The notes beneath the pieces were generated by a model. That model had not been told where the DNA came from. It was given only the letters and a program-made list of their open reading frames with translations, and ran no database searches. Shown here piece by piece: positions 27,966 through 37,886 of a stretch of 64,000 nucleotides of DNA; position 1 is the stretch's first letter, and the number at the start of each line of letters is the position of its first letter. The position numbers and the translations under genes are program-made. Location of the stretch: positions 558,001 to 622,000 of the forward strand of contig NZ_JABWMH010000002.1 of NCBI RefSeq assembly GCF_013371215.1, written 5' to 3'. This DNA comes from Parasphingorhabdus flavimaris. GTDB lineage: Bacteria > Pseudomonadota > Alphaproteobacteria > Sphingomonadales > Sphingomonadaceae.

Positions 27966-28982
27966 TTAGGGACGCTTTGCAAGACAGTCATTGCCGGACG
28001 CTTTGACATTGTTGCACATCGCTTCGGCCTGCGCGCGGGTCGCAAAAGGCCCTGCCTGTAATCGCGTGAACTCGCCGGCCCTGACCAGATAGGGCTGCAG
28101 CCCGGCGAGAGCCGAAACGCTGCTTTCCAGTCTGGTCCAAAGATTCTTGGCCTTGTCCTCGTCGCTGAACGCTCCCAGTTGCACCCGCCAGTCGCCGGCA
28201 GCAGCTGCGCGAACCGGTGCTGCCGCTGCCGCCGGCGCTGCTGGTAGCGGAGCGGAGGCCGGCGCATAGGTGACGCCGGGCGTGATCGGGCCAGGTGCCG
28301 GTGCAGGATCGGGCATTGCAGGACGCGAGGGCGGCAATTGCGCGGTTTGGACCGCACCGCTTGACTGTACAGGTCGCAGGCCACCGATTTGCGCCGTCCT
28401 GACCCGCTGCTCGCTCTGCTCCATCTGTCCAGCCAGTTGAACCGCCCGCTGCCGGTCTTCGATCGGGATGAAGCGATCCATTTCCGCCAGATTGGATGTT
28501 GCCGCGCTGAGACCCTGCGCTGAGGAACGGGTCATCAGAGCATAAGCCTTGACCCAGTCCTTGGCGACAAAGTCCCCGTTGAAATGGCCGGTACCCAGAA
28601 CATATTGGGCGCGTTTTTCGCCCCGATCGGCTGATGCCTGCAGATATGGCAGGGCCTCGCTCCGGCGATTGTTCTGGAACAGCAGCAGGCCGTAATTGTC
28701 ATTGGCTTGCAGATGGCCCTGATCGGCGGCCATCTTGTACCATTTCTCCGCTTGCCCCAGATCTTTGGGAACGCCATTGCCCAGCTTATAGGCCTGGCCA
28801 AGATTGAATTGCGCATCGGCATCGCCGGCATCAGCCGGACCGCGCCATTCCTTGATCGCCGTTGCATAATCGCCCCGGCCCCACGCATCCACGCCTGCCT
28901 TTACATCGGCCAGAGCGGGTGCCGACACCAGAATGAGCGCCATGCCAAGCAATCGGGTAATCGGTCGAGTGGCTTTTTTCAT
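27966..28982 (-). CDS. Exported Sel1-repeat protein with C-terminal SPOR domain
   Basis: A 338-residue protein. It has a Sec signal (LLGMALILVSAPALADVK), then Sel1-like repeats (DADAQFNLGQAYKLGNGVPKDLGQAEKWYKMAADQG and following, about 50-175), a Pro/Ala-rich linker and a C-terminal SPOR domain (WRVQLGAFSDEDKAKNLWTRLE ... LQAGPFATRAQAEAMCNNVK). SPOR domains bind denuded septal peptidoglycan, so it probably acts in the periplasm at the division site. It is divergent from a parA-like gene, and a second SPOR protein lies beyond that operon. Confidence 0.85.
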   Translation of the reverse strand: MKKATRPITRLLGMALILVSAPALADVKAGVDAWGRGDYATAIKEWRGPADAGDADAQFNLGQAYKLGNGVPKDLGQAEKWYKMAADQGHLQANDNYGLLLFQNNRRSEALPYLQASADRGEKRAQYVLGTGHFNGDFVAKDWVKAYALMTRSSAQGLSAATSNLAEMDRFIPIEDRQRAVQLAGQMEQSEQRVRTAQIGGLRPVQSSGAVQTAQLPPSRPAMPDPAPAPGPITPGVTYAPASAPLPAAPAAAAAPVRAAAAGDWRVQLGAFSDEDKAKNLWTRLESSVSALAGLQPYLVRAGEFTRLQAGPFATRAQAEAMCNNVKASGNDCLAKRP

Positions 28983-29152
28983 GGTCTATTCCTCGGTCAT
29001 CAAAGATCAATGTCGGCGGATTATTCTCCGTTCGGGCAGTGCTAAACCGCCGAGACTCTTGAAGTCTAGCAAAAACTGGCAGGCCAGTTCAGCAATTCGC
29101 GGCGGAGGCAATGTAAATTTATTTTTACAAAATCAAATTCGTCGTCAGCTTG

Positions 29153-29167
29153 TTAACCCTATTTTAG
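29153..29167 (+). promoter_or_regulatory. Candidate CtrA-type site upstream of parA-like gene
   Basis: TTAA-N7-TTAG matches the CtrA half-site pair TTAA-N7-TTAA with one mismatch, 76 bases before the parA-like start. The rest of the 260-base divergent region (28983-29242) is AT-rich and holds no gene. Confidence 0.3.
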
Positions 29168-29242
29168 CCCTGCTCTGTCACAAAAGCATCCGGTTAGAGG
29201 TTTTTGGGCAAATTCTGCCCGTGATGGAATAAGGGGAAGAGC

Positions 29243-29965
29243 GTGCGAGTTCTAGCAATGGCTTCGCAAAAAGGCGGCTCCGGCAAAACTACTTTGTCGG
29301 GTCATCTGGCTGTACAGGCACAACTGGCCGGGGCTGGCCCCGTTGTATTGATCGATATCGATCCGCAGGGTTCATTGGCTGATTGGTGGAACGAACGGGA
29401 AGCCGATTTGCCGGCCTTCGCGCAAACCACCGTATCCCGGCTTGCCTCGGATCTGGCGATATTGCGCCAACAGGGGTTCAAGCTGGCGGTCATCGACACG
29501 CCTCCGGCCATTACCATGGCGATCCAGAGCGTGATTTCCGTCGCGGAACTCATTGTCATCCCGACCCGTCCCAGTCCGCATGATCTCCGCGCAGTTGGCG
29601 CGACCGTTGATCTGTGTGAACGGGCCGGCAAGCCGCTGCTCTTTGTGGTCAACGGCGCGACACCGAAAGCCAAGATTACTTCCGAAGCGGCAGTTGCTCT
29701 CTCGCAACATGGAACCGTCGCTCCGATCACCATCCATCACCGCACCGATTTTGCCGGTTCGATGATCGATGGCCGTACAGTCATGGAAGTCGATCCAAAA
29801 GGACGATCCGCGCAGGAAGTCATCCATCTCTGGGATTATATTTCCGACCGTCTGGAGAAGAATTTCCGCCGGACCATCTTCAGCGCGCCCGCGATGGCGC
29901 AAAATGTCAATCCCGGCGTCCAACGCCCAGGCGGCAATTTTGGCCGCAGAGTGGTTGGTTCGTGA
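29243..29965 (+). CDS. ParA/MinD-like ATPase (orphan)
   Basis: A 240-residue deviant-Walker ATPase. It has MASQKGGSGKTTLSGHLA (deviant P-loop with the signature Lys), VVLIDIDPQGSLADWW, VIDTPPAITMAIQSVI and ELIVIPTRPSPHDLRAVGATVDL. The last 35 residues are a basic, glycine-rich tail. Such ATPases position DNA or protein cargo by dimer gradients. No ParB follows. Instead an RHH protein is coupled by a TGATG overlap, as with small plasmid partition pairs. The start is GTG with GGGGAAGAGC before it. Flanking SPOR genes suggest a link to the division site, which is inference. Confidence 0.85.
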   Translation: MRVLAMASQKGGSGKTTLSGHLAVQAQLAGAGPVVLIDIDPQGSLADWWNEREADLPAFAQTTVSRLASDLAILRQQGFKLAVIDTPPAITMAIQSVISVAELIVIPTRPSPHDLRAVGATVDLCERAGKPLLFVVNGATPKAKITSEAAVALSQHGTVAPITIHHRTDFAGSMIDGRTVMEVDPKGRSAQEVIHLWDYISDRLEKNFRRTIFSAPAMAQNVNPGVQRPGGNFGRRVVGS

Positions 29966-30639
29966 TGGCAGAGGCCGAGAAAATGAGAGATCCAAAACCA
30001 CAAGCATCTCTTTCGTCCACCTTGCTGGCACGAAAAGGCGGTGCGAAGCCGGCGATGCGTCGTCAGGGACTGACGAGCTTTCCCGATCATTCATCCGATC
30101 AGCATAGCGATGTGCATGAGGATCTTGGCTGGAATGACATGGGATATGATGTTGACCCCGATCACGAGGCGCATCCGGTCGAACATATTCACCATAATCC
30201 TTTGGCCGGTGCGATTCCGAATCCCGGTTCCGTCGTCAGGCATCAGCAGGAAGAAATTGCTGCCAAGCTGGGGAACAAGACAGTTGACGAACCAGCGGTG
30301 AAGAAAGCCGAACCGGAACCCGTTGCTGCTCCGGTGCCCCTGTCGATTTCCCGCGAAGTTCAGCCACTGGCTGAAGGTTCGGCGGTATTGGCGGCAGCCA
30401 GAAGCCAGAAGCGTCAACCGAAGAAATCCCGTCCGGCGACAAAATCCCGGACCCGTAACGCAAAGACGGCGTTCACGCTCCGCATGGACCCTGAACGGCA
30501 TCTGAAATTGCGGTTGGCAACAGCGGTAAAAAACATCTCGGCGCAGCAATTGGTAACCAAAGCTGTGGACGAATATTTGAGGTCTATCCCCGAGTTGGAT
30601 GGACTGGCCGAACGGATCCCGTCTCGAGGGGCTGCTTAA
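29965..30639 (+). CDS. Ribbon-helix-helix DNA-binding partner of the ParA-like ATPase
   Basis: A 224-residue protein. Residues 1-150 are low-complexity, rich in Pro, His, Lys and acidic patches (HEAHPVEHIHHNPL and neighbours) and probably disordered. The C-terminal 55 residues look like an RHH/Arc-type fold: TAFTLRMDPERHLKLRLATAVKNISAQQLVTKAVDEYL. ATG 29965 overlaps the stop of the ATPase gene by one base, so stoichiometric translation is likely. By analogy with ParA-ParG style pairs it would recruit or stimulate the ATPase. The analogy is inferred, not shown. Confidence 0.7.
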   Translation: MAEAEKMRDPKPQASLSSTLLARKGGAKPAMRRQGLTSFPDHSSDQHSDVHEDLGWNDMGYDVDPDHEAHPVEHIHHNPLAGAIPNPGSVVRHQQEEIAAKLGNKTVDEPAVKKAEPEPVAAPVPLSISREVQPLAEGSAVLAAARSQKRQPKKSRPATKSRTRNAKTAFTLRMDPERHLKLRLATAVKNISAQQLVTKAVDEYLRSIPELDGLAERIPSRGAA

Positions 30640-30697
30640 AACAGTTCTGGTCTGGATCCTGGACGACAACGACTGACTTTATTGCGAGGGCATAGAA

Positions 30698-32128
30698 ATG
30701 AAACGCGATCTGATATTGAAAATGGCTGCTTCGTCCATGGTGTTTGCCACCGTGTTGACCGGTTGCGGCCCCTTTGGCGGCGGCTCGGTCGCATCCATGT
30801 CGAGCAAGCCGGCAACGGTCAAAGATGGCGCCAAATATGCCAAGAAGGCTGAAAAGGCGATGGCCAAAGGCGAAATCGAAAAAGCGATTGCCTATGCCGA
30901 GCGTTCGGTAGCCGGTGTTGGCACCAATGCGGAAACCCGCGCTCTTCTCGGTCAGGCTTATTTGGCCGCGGGTCGTCTGGCTTCTGCGGAACGCAGTTTC
31001 CAGGACGCCATGGAACTCGGTAAAACCGATGCCCGTACGATCCTCAGCCTGAGCCTCGCCCAGCTGGGTCAGGGCAAGGCGGATAAAGCGAAAACACTCG
31101 TCGTCAACAATCGCCAGCATATCCCGGCCGAAGATTATGGTCTCGCTCTGGCGCTGACCGGCGATAGCAAAACGGCCGTCGCGGTGCTTGAGCAGGCAAT
31201 TCGCGAAGCCAATGTCACCGGACGAACCCGCCAGAACCTGGGCCTTGCCTATGCTCTGGACGGTCGCTGGCAGGAAGCCAAGTTGATGGCCCTTCAGGAC
31301 GTGACTCCGTCGCAGGTCAGCAACCGGGTGATGCAGTGGGCCCAGATGGCCCGGCCCGGCGCTTATGAAACACGCGTTGCTGCGGTATTGAATGTAACCC
31401 CGGTCGCAAACGATCCGGGTCAGCCCGTTCGACTGGCTCTGCACCAGGCACAAGCACCGGTAGATGTCGCTGTTTCTGCCGAACAGGATTTTGAACGTGA
31501 AGTGGCGAGCTTTGATCGCAACAGCCCGCTGCCGGCGATCGGACCGGCACCGAGCGCCGACGATGATGTCGACTTCATGGCCAAGGAAAATAATGTCAAA
31601 GTGGCGAACGTTGCCATCCCGGCGAGCCAGGCAGCAGCCAAAGCTCCGCTGATCAGGGCCGATGCAAAACCGGCTCGGGTTGCGGCGACCAAATTCGTCG
31701 TAGAGCGCGACAAGCCGGTTGCATCGAAACCAGCGGCGTTCCAGACCGTTCCAGAGGCAAAGCCAGTGGTGCAAAAAGCTGCATTCCAGCCTGCCGCAAA
31801 GCCCCGAGCCTCTAGCACCGGGACCCATTTGGTCCAGCTGGGCGCCTTTTCATCGGCCGAGGGTGCCAAGCGCGCCTGGGGGATATTGTCCGCTCAGAAC
31901 AGCGATCTCAAATCCTTTGAATATGCCAGCTCGCGGATCAACGTGAAGGGCAAGACGCTTTACCGTCTGGCCGCAATCGGCTTCGGTAACGCGCAAACCG
32001 CTGACGCCATGTGCAACGGTATCAAGGCCAAGGGCGGCAATTGCATCGTTCGCAATGCACCAGGCATCAACAGGGCGGCGCCAACCCGCATGGCCAGCAA
32101 GGCACCGAAGAAGCTGGCATCACGCTAG
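30698..32128 (+). CDS. TPR/SPOR lipoprotein
   Basis: A 476-residue protein. The lipobox is VLTGC at residues 20-24, so it is an outer- or inner-membrane lipoprotein. Tetratricopeptide-like repeats follow (KAEKAMAKGEIEKAIAYAERSVAG, TRALLGQAYLAAGRLASAERSFQDAMELGK, TRQNLGLAYALDGRWQEAKLMAL). A long linker rich in Ala, Lys and Val leads to a C-terminal SPOR domain (HLVQLGAFSSAEGAKRAWGILS ... RLAAIGFGNAQTADAMCNGIKAKGGNC). It lies 58 bases after the RHH gene, on the same strand. The SPOR end closely resembles that of the divergent protein at 27966. Confidence 0.82.
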   Translation: MKRDLILKMAASSMVFATVLTGCGPFGGGSVASMSSKPATVKDGAKYAKKAEKAMAKGEIEKAIAYAERSVAGVGTNAETRALLGQAYLAAGRLASAERSFQDAMELGKTDARTILSLSLAQLGQGKADKAKTLVVNNRQHIPAEDYGLALALTGDSKTAVAVLEQAIREANVTGRTRQNLGLAYALDGRWQEAKLMALQDVTPSQVSNRVMQWAQMARPGAYETRVAAVLNVTPVANDPGQPVRLALHQAQAPVDVAVSAEQDFEREVASFDRNSPLPAIGPAPSADDDVDFMAKENNVKVANVAIPASQAAAKAPLIRADAKPARVAATKFVVERDKPVASKPAAFQTVPEAKPVVQKAAFQPAAKPRASSTGTHLVQLGAFSSAEGAKRAWGILSAQNSDLKSFEYASSRINVKGKTLYRLAAIGFGNAQTADAMCNGIKAKGGNCIVRNAPGINRAAPTRMASKAPKKLASR

Positions 32129-32156
32129 TTCTTCTACCATATTGAAAATGCAATAG

Positions 32157-32185
32157 AGGCGGCGAGCTAATAAGCTTTGCCGCCT
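32157..32185 (+). terminator. Candidate terminator of the ParA/SPOR operon
   Basis: AGGCGGC (32157-32163) pairs with GCCGCCT (32179-32185) around an AGCT/AGCT inner stem, followed by TTATATA on the plus strand. It overlaps the last codons of the convergent pyrC-like gene. Confidence 0.5.
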
Positions 32186-33387
32186 TTATATATGGCGGTG
32201 ACCCGGCCCTGGACGGGCAGGCCGCCAAATGGCGTATTGTCGGCTGCGGCGGCCATTTTGCGGGTATTGACCTGCCACGGGCTGTCTTCATCGACCAGGA
32301 TGAAATCGGCTTCATAGCCCGCTTGCAACAGGCCCGCTTCCACACCAAGAATCCGCGCCGGATTGGCGGACAAAAGCTCGAACAGCCGGCCGATCGAGAT
32401 CGTTCCGTCGCGCACCAGCGTCAGCGAGAGAGTGAGCAGGGTTTCCGCACCGGCCATTCCCGGCGCGGCTTCGGCATAAGGCAGTCTTTTATCCTCGGCG
32501 CCGCGCGGATCATGCCCGGAGGCGATGGCGTCGATCGTACCATCCTTCACCGCAGTGATGCATGCGAGCCGGTCGTCGTCGCTTCGCAACGGGGGAGAGA
32601 GGCGGGTAAACGTCCGGAAATCGTGGATCGCAATGTCCGAGAGAAGCAGATGGGCAGGGGTGATCCCGCAGGTAACCGGGAGATGCTCCGATTTCGCGGC
32701 CCGGATCAGATCCAGGCCGGCCTCGGTCGTAACCTGGCGAAAATGGACATGCGCGCCGGTCTCGCGGACCAGGGCTATGTCCCGGGCAATGGAGACCGCC
32801 TCCGCGGCGGCTGTGGCACTGGCGAGGCCCAACCGGGTTGCGGTTTCGCCATTGGTGGCGACGGCACTGCCGGTCAGTCCGGCATCCTCGCTGTGGACGA
32901 TGAGCGGCAGGTCCAGCGACCGGCAATATTGCAGCAGTTTGAGCATCAGGCCACTGTCCGCGATCCACTGACGACCGGTGGCGACGGCGTTCGCGCCCGA
33001 CCGTTTCATCAGTCCTATCTCTGCAAGCTGCTTGCCTGCGAGGCCCTTTGTTGCTGCTGCAATCGGATGGGACCAGAAGTCCGGTTTTCCGTCGACGGCA
33101 TTATGCCTGATCATCGCCGGCAGATCGAGAACCGGAGACTGGTCGGGCATCAATGCAGCGCGGGTAATCCCGCCAAAATGGCAGGCCGGCTTGTCGATGG
33201 CGAAAACGCCAAGATCGACGATTCCCGGCGCCAATATCCTGCCTTTGCAATCGATCTGCTCGTCGGCTTCTCCGGCTGCAGCCGGTCCGACCGAGGCGAT
33301 GCGGTCACCGTCCACGATCAGGGAGCCTTCAATGGGCTGAGCCTCGTTCGGCAAGATCAGGCGCGCATTGGTATAATGTTTTTTCAT
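32167..33387 (-). CDS. pyrC': Catalytically dead dihydroorotase homolog (PyrC' / PyrX type)
   Basis: A 406-residue amidohydrolase-fold protein. The metal-binding HxH of active dihydroorotase (family pattern DLHVH) is replaced by D58-L-G-V-F62. The later zinc-His position in the HICH-ST region reads VHFRQVTT, and the DHAP motif reads GHDPRG. Only a few residues such as IVHSED survive. In Pseudomonas an inactive PyrC' of this kind is needed to assemble active aspartate transcarbamoylase, and the gene lies next to pyrB as here. ATGA overlap with pyrB supports coupled subunit synthesis. The structural role is inferred from that precedent. Confidence 0.85.
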   Translation of the reverse strand: MKKHYTNARLILPNEAQPIEGSLIVDGDRIASVGPAAAGEADEQIDCKGRILAPGIVDLGVFAIDKPACHFGGITRAALMPDQSPVLDLPAMIRHNAVDGKPDFWSHPIAAATKGLAGKQLAEIGLMKRSGANAVATGRQWIADSGLMLKLLQYCRSLDLPLIVHSEDAGLTGSAVATNGETATRLGLASATAAAEAVSIARDIALVRETGAHVHFRQVTTEAGLDLIRAAKSEHLPVTCGITPAHLLLSDIAIHDFRTFTRLSPPLRSDDDRLACITAVKDGTIDAIASGHDPRGAEDKRLPYAEAAPGMAGAETLLTLSLTLVRDGTISIGRLFELLSANPARILGVEAGLLQAGYEADFILVDEDSPWQVNTRKMAAAADNTPFGGLPVQGRVTAIYKGGKAY

Positions 33388-34376
33388 GACCAGCCCTCCA
33401 CGCCGCGAGACTTGCGGGTCAAAATGTCGAGACAGGCCATCCGCACGGCAACCCCCATCTCGACCTGTTCGGTCACGGCAGAATGGTCGAGATCATCGGC
33501 CACATCGCTATCAATCTCGACGCCCCGGTTCATCGGCCCCGGGTGCATGACCAGCACGTCCTTGTTGGCGAGCATCAGCCGCTCGCGGGTCAGTCCGTAG
33601 AGATAATGATATTCGCGCGGGCTGGGGATGAAATCGCCATTCATCCGTTCGTTCTGCAGCCGCAGCATCATCACGACATCGCTGCCTTCCAGGGACCCGT
33701 CGAAATTGCTGAACACTTCCACATTGAACCGGTCCAATGCGGCGGGAAGCAGCGAAGGCGGTCCGCAAACCCTGACTTTCGCACCTAGCGTGGTCAGGCA
33801 GTAAATATTGGACCGTGCCACCCGGCTGTGCATCACATCGCCGCAAATGGTGACGGTCAGCCCGCTGATCTCGCCCTTGCGCCGCTGGATGGTCAGGGCG
33901 TCAAGCAGTGCCTGTGTCGGATGCTCGTGGCTGCCGTCACCCGCGTTGAGTACCGGACAGTCGACCTGGTCGGCGATCAGCTGCACCGCTCCGGAACTGC
34001 CGTGGCGGATGACAATCGCATCCGCCTTCATTGCGTTCAGCGTGACCGCGGTGTCGATCAGCGTCTCGCCCTTCTTGATGCTCGATTGCGCCGCGTGCAT
34101 GTTGACGACATCCGCACCCATCCGTTTTCCGGCGATTTCAAAGGACAACAGGGTTCTGGTGCTATTCTCGAAAAAGGCGTTGATGACGGTCAGGCCGTCC
34201 AGCCTGTCCGCATGCTTGCTCGATTTCCGGTTGAGATCGACCCATTGCTTGGCCTCCTCGAGCAGAAATAATATCTCCCAGGGATGGAGCCCGGCGATAC
34301 CCAATAGATGACGATGAGGAAAAGCATCCGATCCGGGTGGAAAGGTCTGCGACGATGCGGTTTTTTTCGATGTCAT
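33384..34376 (-). CDS. pyrB: Aspartate carbamoyltransferase catalytic subunit
   Basis: A 330-residue enzyme committing carbamoyl phosphate and aspartate to pyrimidine synthesis. Carbamoyl-phosphate binding is in [50 protein letters not shown] and [18 protein letters not shown] are the other active-site loops. The aspartate domain ends with RLQNERM and [14 protein letters not shown]. The start is taken at [15 protein letters not shown]; the frame extends further but through ruvX antisense-like sequence. It overlaps the dead pyrC' gene by four bases (ATGA). Confidence 0.95.
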   Translation of the reverse strand: MTSKKTASSQTFPPGSDAFPHRHLLGIAGLHPWEILFLLEEAKQWVDLNRKSSKHADRLDGLTVINAFFENSTRTLLSFEIAGKRMGADVVNMHAAQSSIKKGETLIDTAVTLNAMKADAIVIRHGSSGAVQLIADQVDCPVLNAGDGSHEHPTQALLDALTIQRRKGEISGLTVTICGDVMHSRVARSNIYCLTTLGAKVRVCGPPSLLPAALDRFNVEVFSNFDGSLEGSDVVMMLRLQNERMNGDFIPSPREYHYLYGLTRERLMLANKDVLVMHPGPMNRGVEIDSDVADDLDHSAVTEQVEMGVAVRMACLDILTRKSRGVEGWS

Positions 34377-34398
34377 TAAAGCGGGTTCTATAGAGTCA

Positions 34399-34863
34399 TC
34401 ATGGCAGCGCGGCAAGCCTGTCGATGGCCCCTTGCAAAATATAGGCGGCCGCCATCTTGTCGACGACCTTGGCCCGCTTTTTCCGGCTGACATCAGAAGC
34501 AATCAGATCGCGCGTAACCGCTTGCGTGCTCCAGCGTTCGTCCCATAACAATATCGGCAGGCCCAGTGGTTTCAGATTTTGCGCAAAGGAGCGTGCGGCC
34601 TGAGTCTGCTGGCTCTGGCTGCCGTCGAGGTTGAGCGGCAGGCCGGCGACCAGTCCGACAATATTCTGTTCTGCAATGACCGTTTTGATGCGCTCCAGGT
34701 CCTTCGAAAATTTGCGGCGTTCGATCGTTTCTGCCGCCGTCGCGAAGGTCCAGTTTGAATCGCACAGGGCCATTCCCACCGTCTTCGTACCTATATCGAG
34801 CCCGAGCAGCCTGCCACCGTCGGGCAGTGCCTGGCTGAACGCCGCGACATCATCAGAGATCAG
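34399..34863 (-). CDS. ruvX: Pre-16S rRNA nuclease RuvX/YqgF family, apparent CTG start
   Basis: About 154 residues, processing the 16S rRNA 5' end. The RNase H-like core is visible: [20 protein letters not shown] with the catalytic Asp, [37 protein letters not shown] and [13 protein letters not shown]. No ATG, GTG or TTG exists between an in-frame TGA (11 codons upstream) and the conserved N-terminus. The first GTG (34777-34779) falls after the catalytic Asp and would give a truncated protein. The best start is CTG at 34861-34863, which overlaps the TGA of the upstream gene in a CTGA arrangement and gives [17 protein letters not shown], as in sphingomonad homologs. ATT four codons earlier is an alternative. 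Confidence 0.82.
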   Translation of the reverse strand: MISDDVAAFSQALPDGGRLLGLDIGTKTVGMALCDSNWTFATAAETIERRKFSKDLERIKTVIAEQNIVGLVAGLPLNLDGSQSQQTQAARSFAQNLKPLGLPILLWDERWSTQAVTRDLIASDVSRKKRAKVVDKMAAAYILQGAIDRLAALP

Positions 34864-35984
34864 CGCGCCGGAAATGCTGTCATCCTCCGACGCGCATCAA
34901 CCCGAAGATTGGCCCAGAAAAGGCTATAGTCATAAACGTGGTAATTGTTTCCGGGCAGGGCATAGGGACCGATTTCGGGCGGATCACCGATCAGCAGAAA
35001 GCCGCGCTCATCGCAGCGGGCAGGGACCGAACCAGCGAGCAGAGTCGCTTCGCTGAGATCGTCATTGGGAACCAGGGTTCCCAGATTGACATTTGCCGGA
35101 GCAGCCGAATCGACGTCGCCATTGATCGGATTGCTGCACAGCAGCTTGCTGTCCTTGCGTGGTTGGCCATTGAAACCGATCGTTCGGTCATAAACTCTGA
35201 CGATCCGCTCATAATCGGCGGGTTCGGCAAAGCTTTGCCACGCCATGATGCAGCCCGTCTGGTCGGGCATTTCGCAAGCGTCCAGTCCCATTTCCGGGAT
35301 ATCCGTCTCGACCGAAACCGGCCAGCCGACGACATAGGCGGCGACTATGCGGCTGGCGAGCGGGGTTCCGGCAACCCGGTCCTTGAGCAAATTGGTCAGA
35401 TGCAGGCTGCCCTGGCTATGCCCAGCCAAGATAATCGGCTGATCACTGGGGATTTCGGCGACAAAATAGTCAAACGCCGCCAGCACATCCTGATAGGCGG
35501 CATCCAGCGCCTGCTGGCCTTCCTTTTTCTCGGTCAGAAAGGCGCCCAGGGTCGCCTGCCGATAGCGGGGCGCCCATATTTCTCCGATAGCGTTGAAGGC
35601 GCTGGCCTGGCCGCGCAGGAAAATCCGCGCCCGGGCTTGCGATTCTGTGTCATCCAGCGGCGCGTTCCAGCGGTTGTTCTTCAGAAAGGACGTCGGGTGA
35701 AGGAAAAAGACTGCGGCTTTCTTCGCTTCCGGAAACGCTTCGTCACTGTCTTCATAGCCGGCCGGCAGCCAAAGGGCAGGGTTTCCCTTCACCAGTTCCG
35801 GACGCGCCAGCCACATGCCGGTATCGGCATAGACGTTGTTTTCCAGCACTTCCTGCGCCGTGAACTCAGTGTCGGGCACGAATGCCACTTCCATCAGCTC
35901 GTCGCCATAGACCTGAAAAACAAAGGCGCCGGCAAGCAGGAGGACGACCATGCTTGCGACGAAGTAGAGAAATTTACGGGCCAA
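34860..35984 (-). CDS. DUF3089 alpha/beta-hydrolase-like membrane-anchored protein
   Basis: A 374-residue protein. It has an N-terminal membrane anchor ([24 protein letters not shown]), then a DUF3089-type alpha/beta hydrolase with the nucleophile elbow [37 protein letters not shown] is the family's N-terminal signature. It is probably a periplasmic or membrane-facing esterase/lipase. The substrate is unknown. TTG 35982-35984 is preferred as start because GGAG lies six bases before it and the membrane anchor then begins at once. A longer frame to 36077 is possible. Its stop overlaps the presumed CTG start of ruvX. Confidence 0.78.
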   Translation of the reverse strand: MARKFLYFVASMVVLLLAGAFVFQVYGDELMEVAFVPDTEFTAQEVLENNVYADTGMWLARPELVKGNPALWLPAGYEDSDEAFPEAKKAAVFFLHPTSFLKNNRWNAPLDDTESQARARIFLRGQASAFNAIGEIWAPRYRQATLGAFLTEKKEGQQALDAAYQDVLAAFDYFVAEIPSDQPIILAGHSQGSLHLTNLLKDRVAGTPLASRIVAAYVVGWPVSVETDIPEMGLDACEMPDQTGCIMAWQSFAEPADYERIVRVYDRTIGFNGQPRKDSKLLCSNPINGDVDSAAPANVNLGTLVPNDDLSEATLLAGSVPARCDERGFLLIGDPPEIGPYALPGNNYHVYDYSLFWANLRVDARRRMTAFPAR

Positions 35985-36112
35985 AAGATACTCCAACCAA
36001 TATGTGGGCGCTTCAATCCGCTTGAAGCCGCTCCGCGCCAGTGCTAGCGGCGCTCGGTACACAATATATATCCGCATTACCCGAAAAAAGATGAACTGAA
36101 AAAGAATGAGTC

Positions 36113-36400
36113 ATGTCAATCGATAAGGAAACCGTCAAAAAGATCGCCAGCCTCTCGAGGATCGCGATCACCGAAGCCGAAGCGGATGCCTTCGTGCCTG
36201 AACTCAACCAGATATTGGGTTGGGTCGAGCAACTGGGCGAAGTGGATACATCGAAGGTCGAACCAATGACGGCGGTCATTCCGAACAAGCTGCGGCTGCG
36301 CGAGGATGTCGTCACAGACGGCGAGATTCGCGAAAAGATCTTGGCCAACGCGCCAATTGCCGAACATGGCTTTTTTGCCGTTCCGAAGGTGATCGAATAA
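36113..36400 (+). CDS. gatC: Asp-tRNA(Asn)/Glu-tRNA(Gln) amidotransferase subunit C
   Basis: A 95-residue subunit that stabilises the GatA-GatB complex. [27 protein letters not shown] and the C-terminal [20 protein letters not shown] match the family. First gene of gatC-gatA-gatB. Its TAA stop overlaps the gatA ATG by one base (TAATG). Confidence 0.96.
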   Translation: MSIDKETVKKIASLSRIAITEAEADAFVPELNQILGWVEQLGEVDTSKVEPMTAVIPNKLRLREDVVTDGEIREKILANAPIAEHGFFAVPKVIE

Positions 36401-37884
36401 TGACCGCTATATATCAATTGGGTATCGCAGGCATCCGCAGCGGCATCGCCGATGGCGATTTCACCGCAAAGGAAGTTGCAGAGACCTTTATCGCACGGGT
36501 CAGAGCGGCAAAACCGCTGAACGCCTTCCTTGTCGAGACGCCGGAACACGCTCTGGCCGCTGCGGAAGCGACTGACAAGGCCAAGGCGGCTGGTGAAGAT
36601 CTGGGCAAGATGGCCGGGGTTCCGATCGGCATGAAAGACCTGTTCTGCACCCAAGGCGTCGAGACCACCGCAGCCAGCGGCATTCTCAAGGGCTTTGTCC
36701 CGCAATATGAATCGACGGTTTCCGCCAATCTTTTCAAGGCCGGCGCCGGCATGCTCGGCAAGCTCAACCTCGACCAGTTCGCCATGGGCTCCTCGAACGA
36801 GACCAGCGCCTTCGGCAATGTCATCTCGCCATGGCGGCGCAATGACGGCGGCAATGCTGACCTCACTCCCGGCGGTTCGTCGGGCGGCAGCGCGACCGTC
36901 GTTTCCGGACGGATCGCGCCCGCAGCAACCGGCACCGACACCGGCGGATCGATTCGCCAGCCGGCGGCCTTCACCGGCATCACCGGTTTCAAACCGACCT
37001 ATGGCCGCTGCTCGCGCTGGGGCACGATTGCCTTTGCAAGCTCGCTCGACCAGGCCGGACCGATGGCCCATGATGTCCGCGATTGCGCGATCATGCTCGA
37101 ATCGATGGCCGGCTTCGATGCCAAGGATTCAACCTCGCTCGATTTGCCCGTCCCCGACTGGGAAGCGGCGCTCAATAGCAATCTCGCAGGCAAGAAAATC
37201 GGTATTCCCAAGGAATATCGGGTCGAGAATATGCCTGCCGATATCGACGCGCTCTGGCAGAAAGGCATCGAGATGCTGAAGGATGCCGGCGCGACCATCG
37301 TCGATGTCTCGCTGCCGCACACCAAATATGCGCTGCCCGCCTATTATATCATCGCTCCCGCCGAAGCATCGTCCAACCTCTCGCGCTATGATGGCGTGCG
37401 CTATGGTCTGCGCGACCTGCCGGACGGGGCAGGGCTGCAGGACATGTATGCCGCCACCCGCGAAGCCGGTTTCGGCGACGAGGTGAAGCGCCGGATCATG
37501 ATCGGCACCTATGTGCTCAGCGCCGGCTATTATGACGCTTATTATACCCAGGCGCAGAAGGTCCGGACGCTGATTGCGCAGGATTTCGACAAGGCCTGGA
37601 ACAGCTGCGACCTGCTGCTGACCCCGACCGCACCCAGCGCCGCCTTCGGCCTGGGCGAGAAAAGCGACGATCCCCTGGCCATGTATCTGAATGACGTGTT
37701 CACCGTGCCCAGCTCGCTGGCCGGACTGCCGGCAATGTCGGTGCCTGCCGGACTGGACGGCAAGGGCCTCCCGCTCGGGCTGCAGATCATCGGCAAGGCA
37801 CTGGACGAACAGAGCGTGTTCAACGCAGGACTGGCAATCGAGGAACGCGCCGGCTTCGTCGCGAAACCGGAGCAGTGGTGGTAA
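36400..37884 (+). CDS. gatA: Asp-tRNA(Asn)/Glu-tRNA(Gln) amidotransferase subunit A
   Basis: A 494-residue glutaminase subunit of the amidase-signature family, releasing ammonia for transamidation of misacylated tRNAs. The catalytic Ser-cisSer-Lys triad is visible: Lys in [14 protein letters not shown], Ser in [14 protein letters not shown] and Ser in [14 protein letters not shown]. Length and C-terminal [25 protein letters not shown] are canonical. ATG 36400 overlaps the gatC stop. An upstream open extension within gatC is discarded. The presence of gatCAB suggests Gln-tRNA and/or Asn-tRNA are made by the indirect route. Confidence 0.97.
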   Translation: MTAIYQLGIAGIRSGIADGDFTAKEVAETFIARVRAAKPLNAFLVETPEHALAAAEATDKAKAAGEDLGKMAGVPIGMKDLFCTQGVETTAASGILKGFVPQYESTVSANLFKAGAGMLGKLNLDQFAMGSSNETSAFGNVISPWRRNDGGNADLTPGGSSGGSATVVSGRIAPAATGTDTGGSIRQPAAFTGITGFKPTYGRCSRWGTIAFASSLDQAGPMAHDVRDCAIMLESMAGFDAKDSTSLDLPVPDWEAALNSNLAGKKIGIPKEYRVENMPADIDALWQKGIEMLKDAGATIVDVSLPHTKYALPAYYIIAPAEASSNLSRYDGVRYGLRDLPDGAGLQDMYAATREAGFGDEVKRRIMIGTYVLSAGYYDAYYTQAQKVRTLIAQDFDKAWNSCDLLLTPTAPSAAFGLGEKSDDPLAMYLNDVFTVPSSLAGLPAMSVPAGLDGKGLPLGLQIIGKALDEQSVFNAGLAIEERAGFVAKPEQWW

Positions 37885-37886
37885 AA

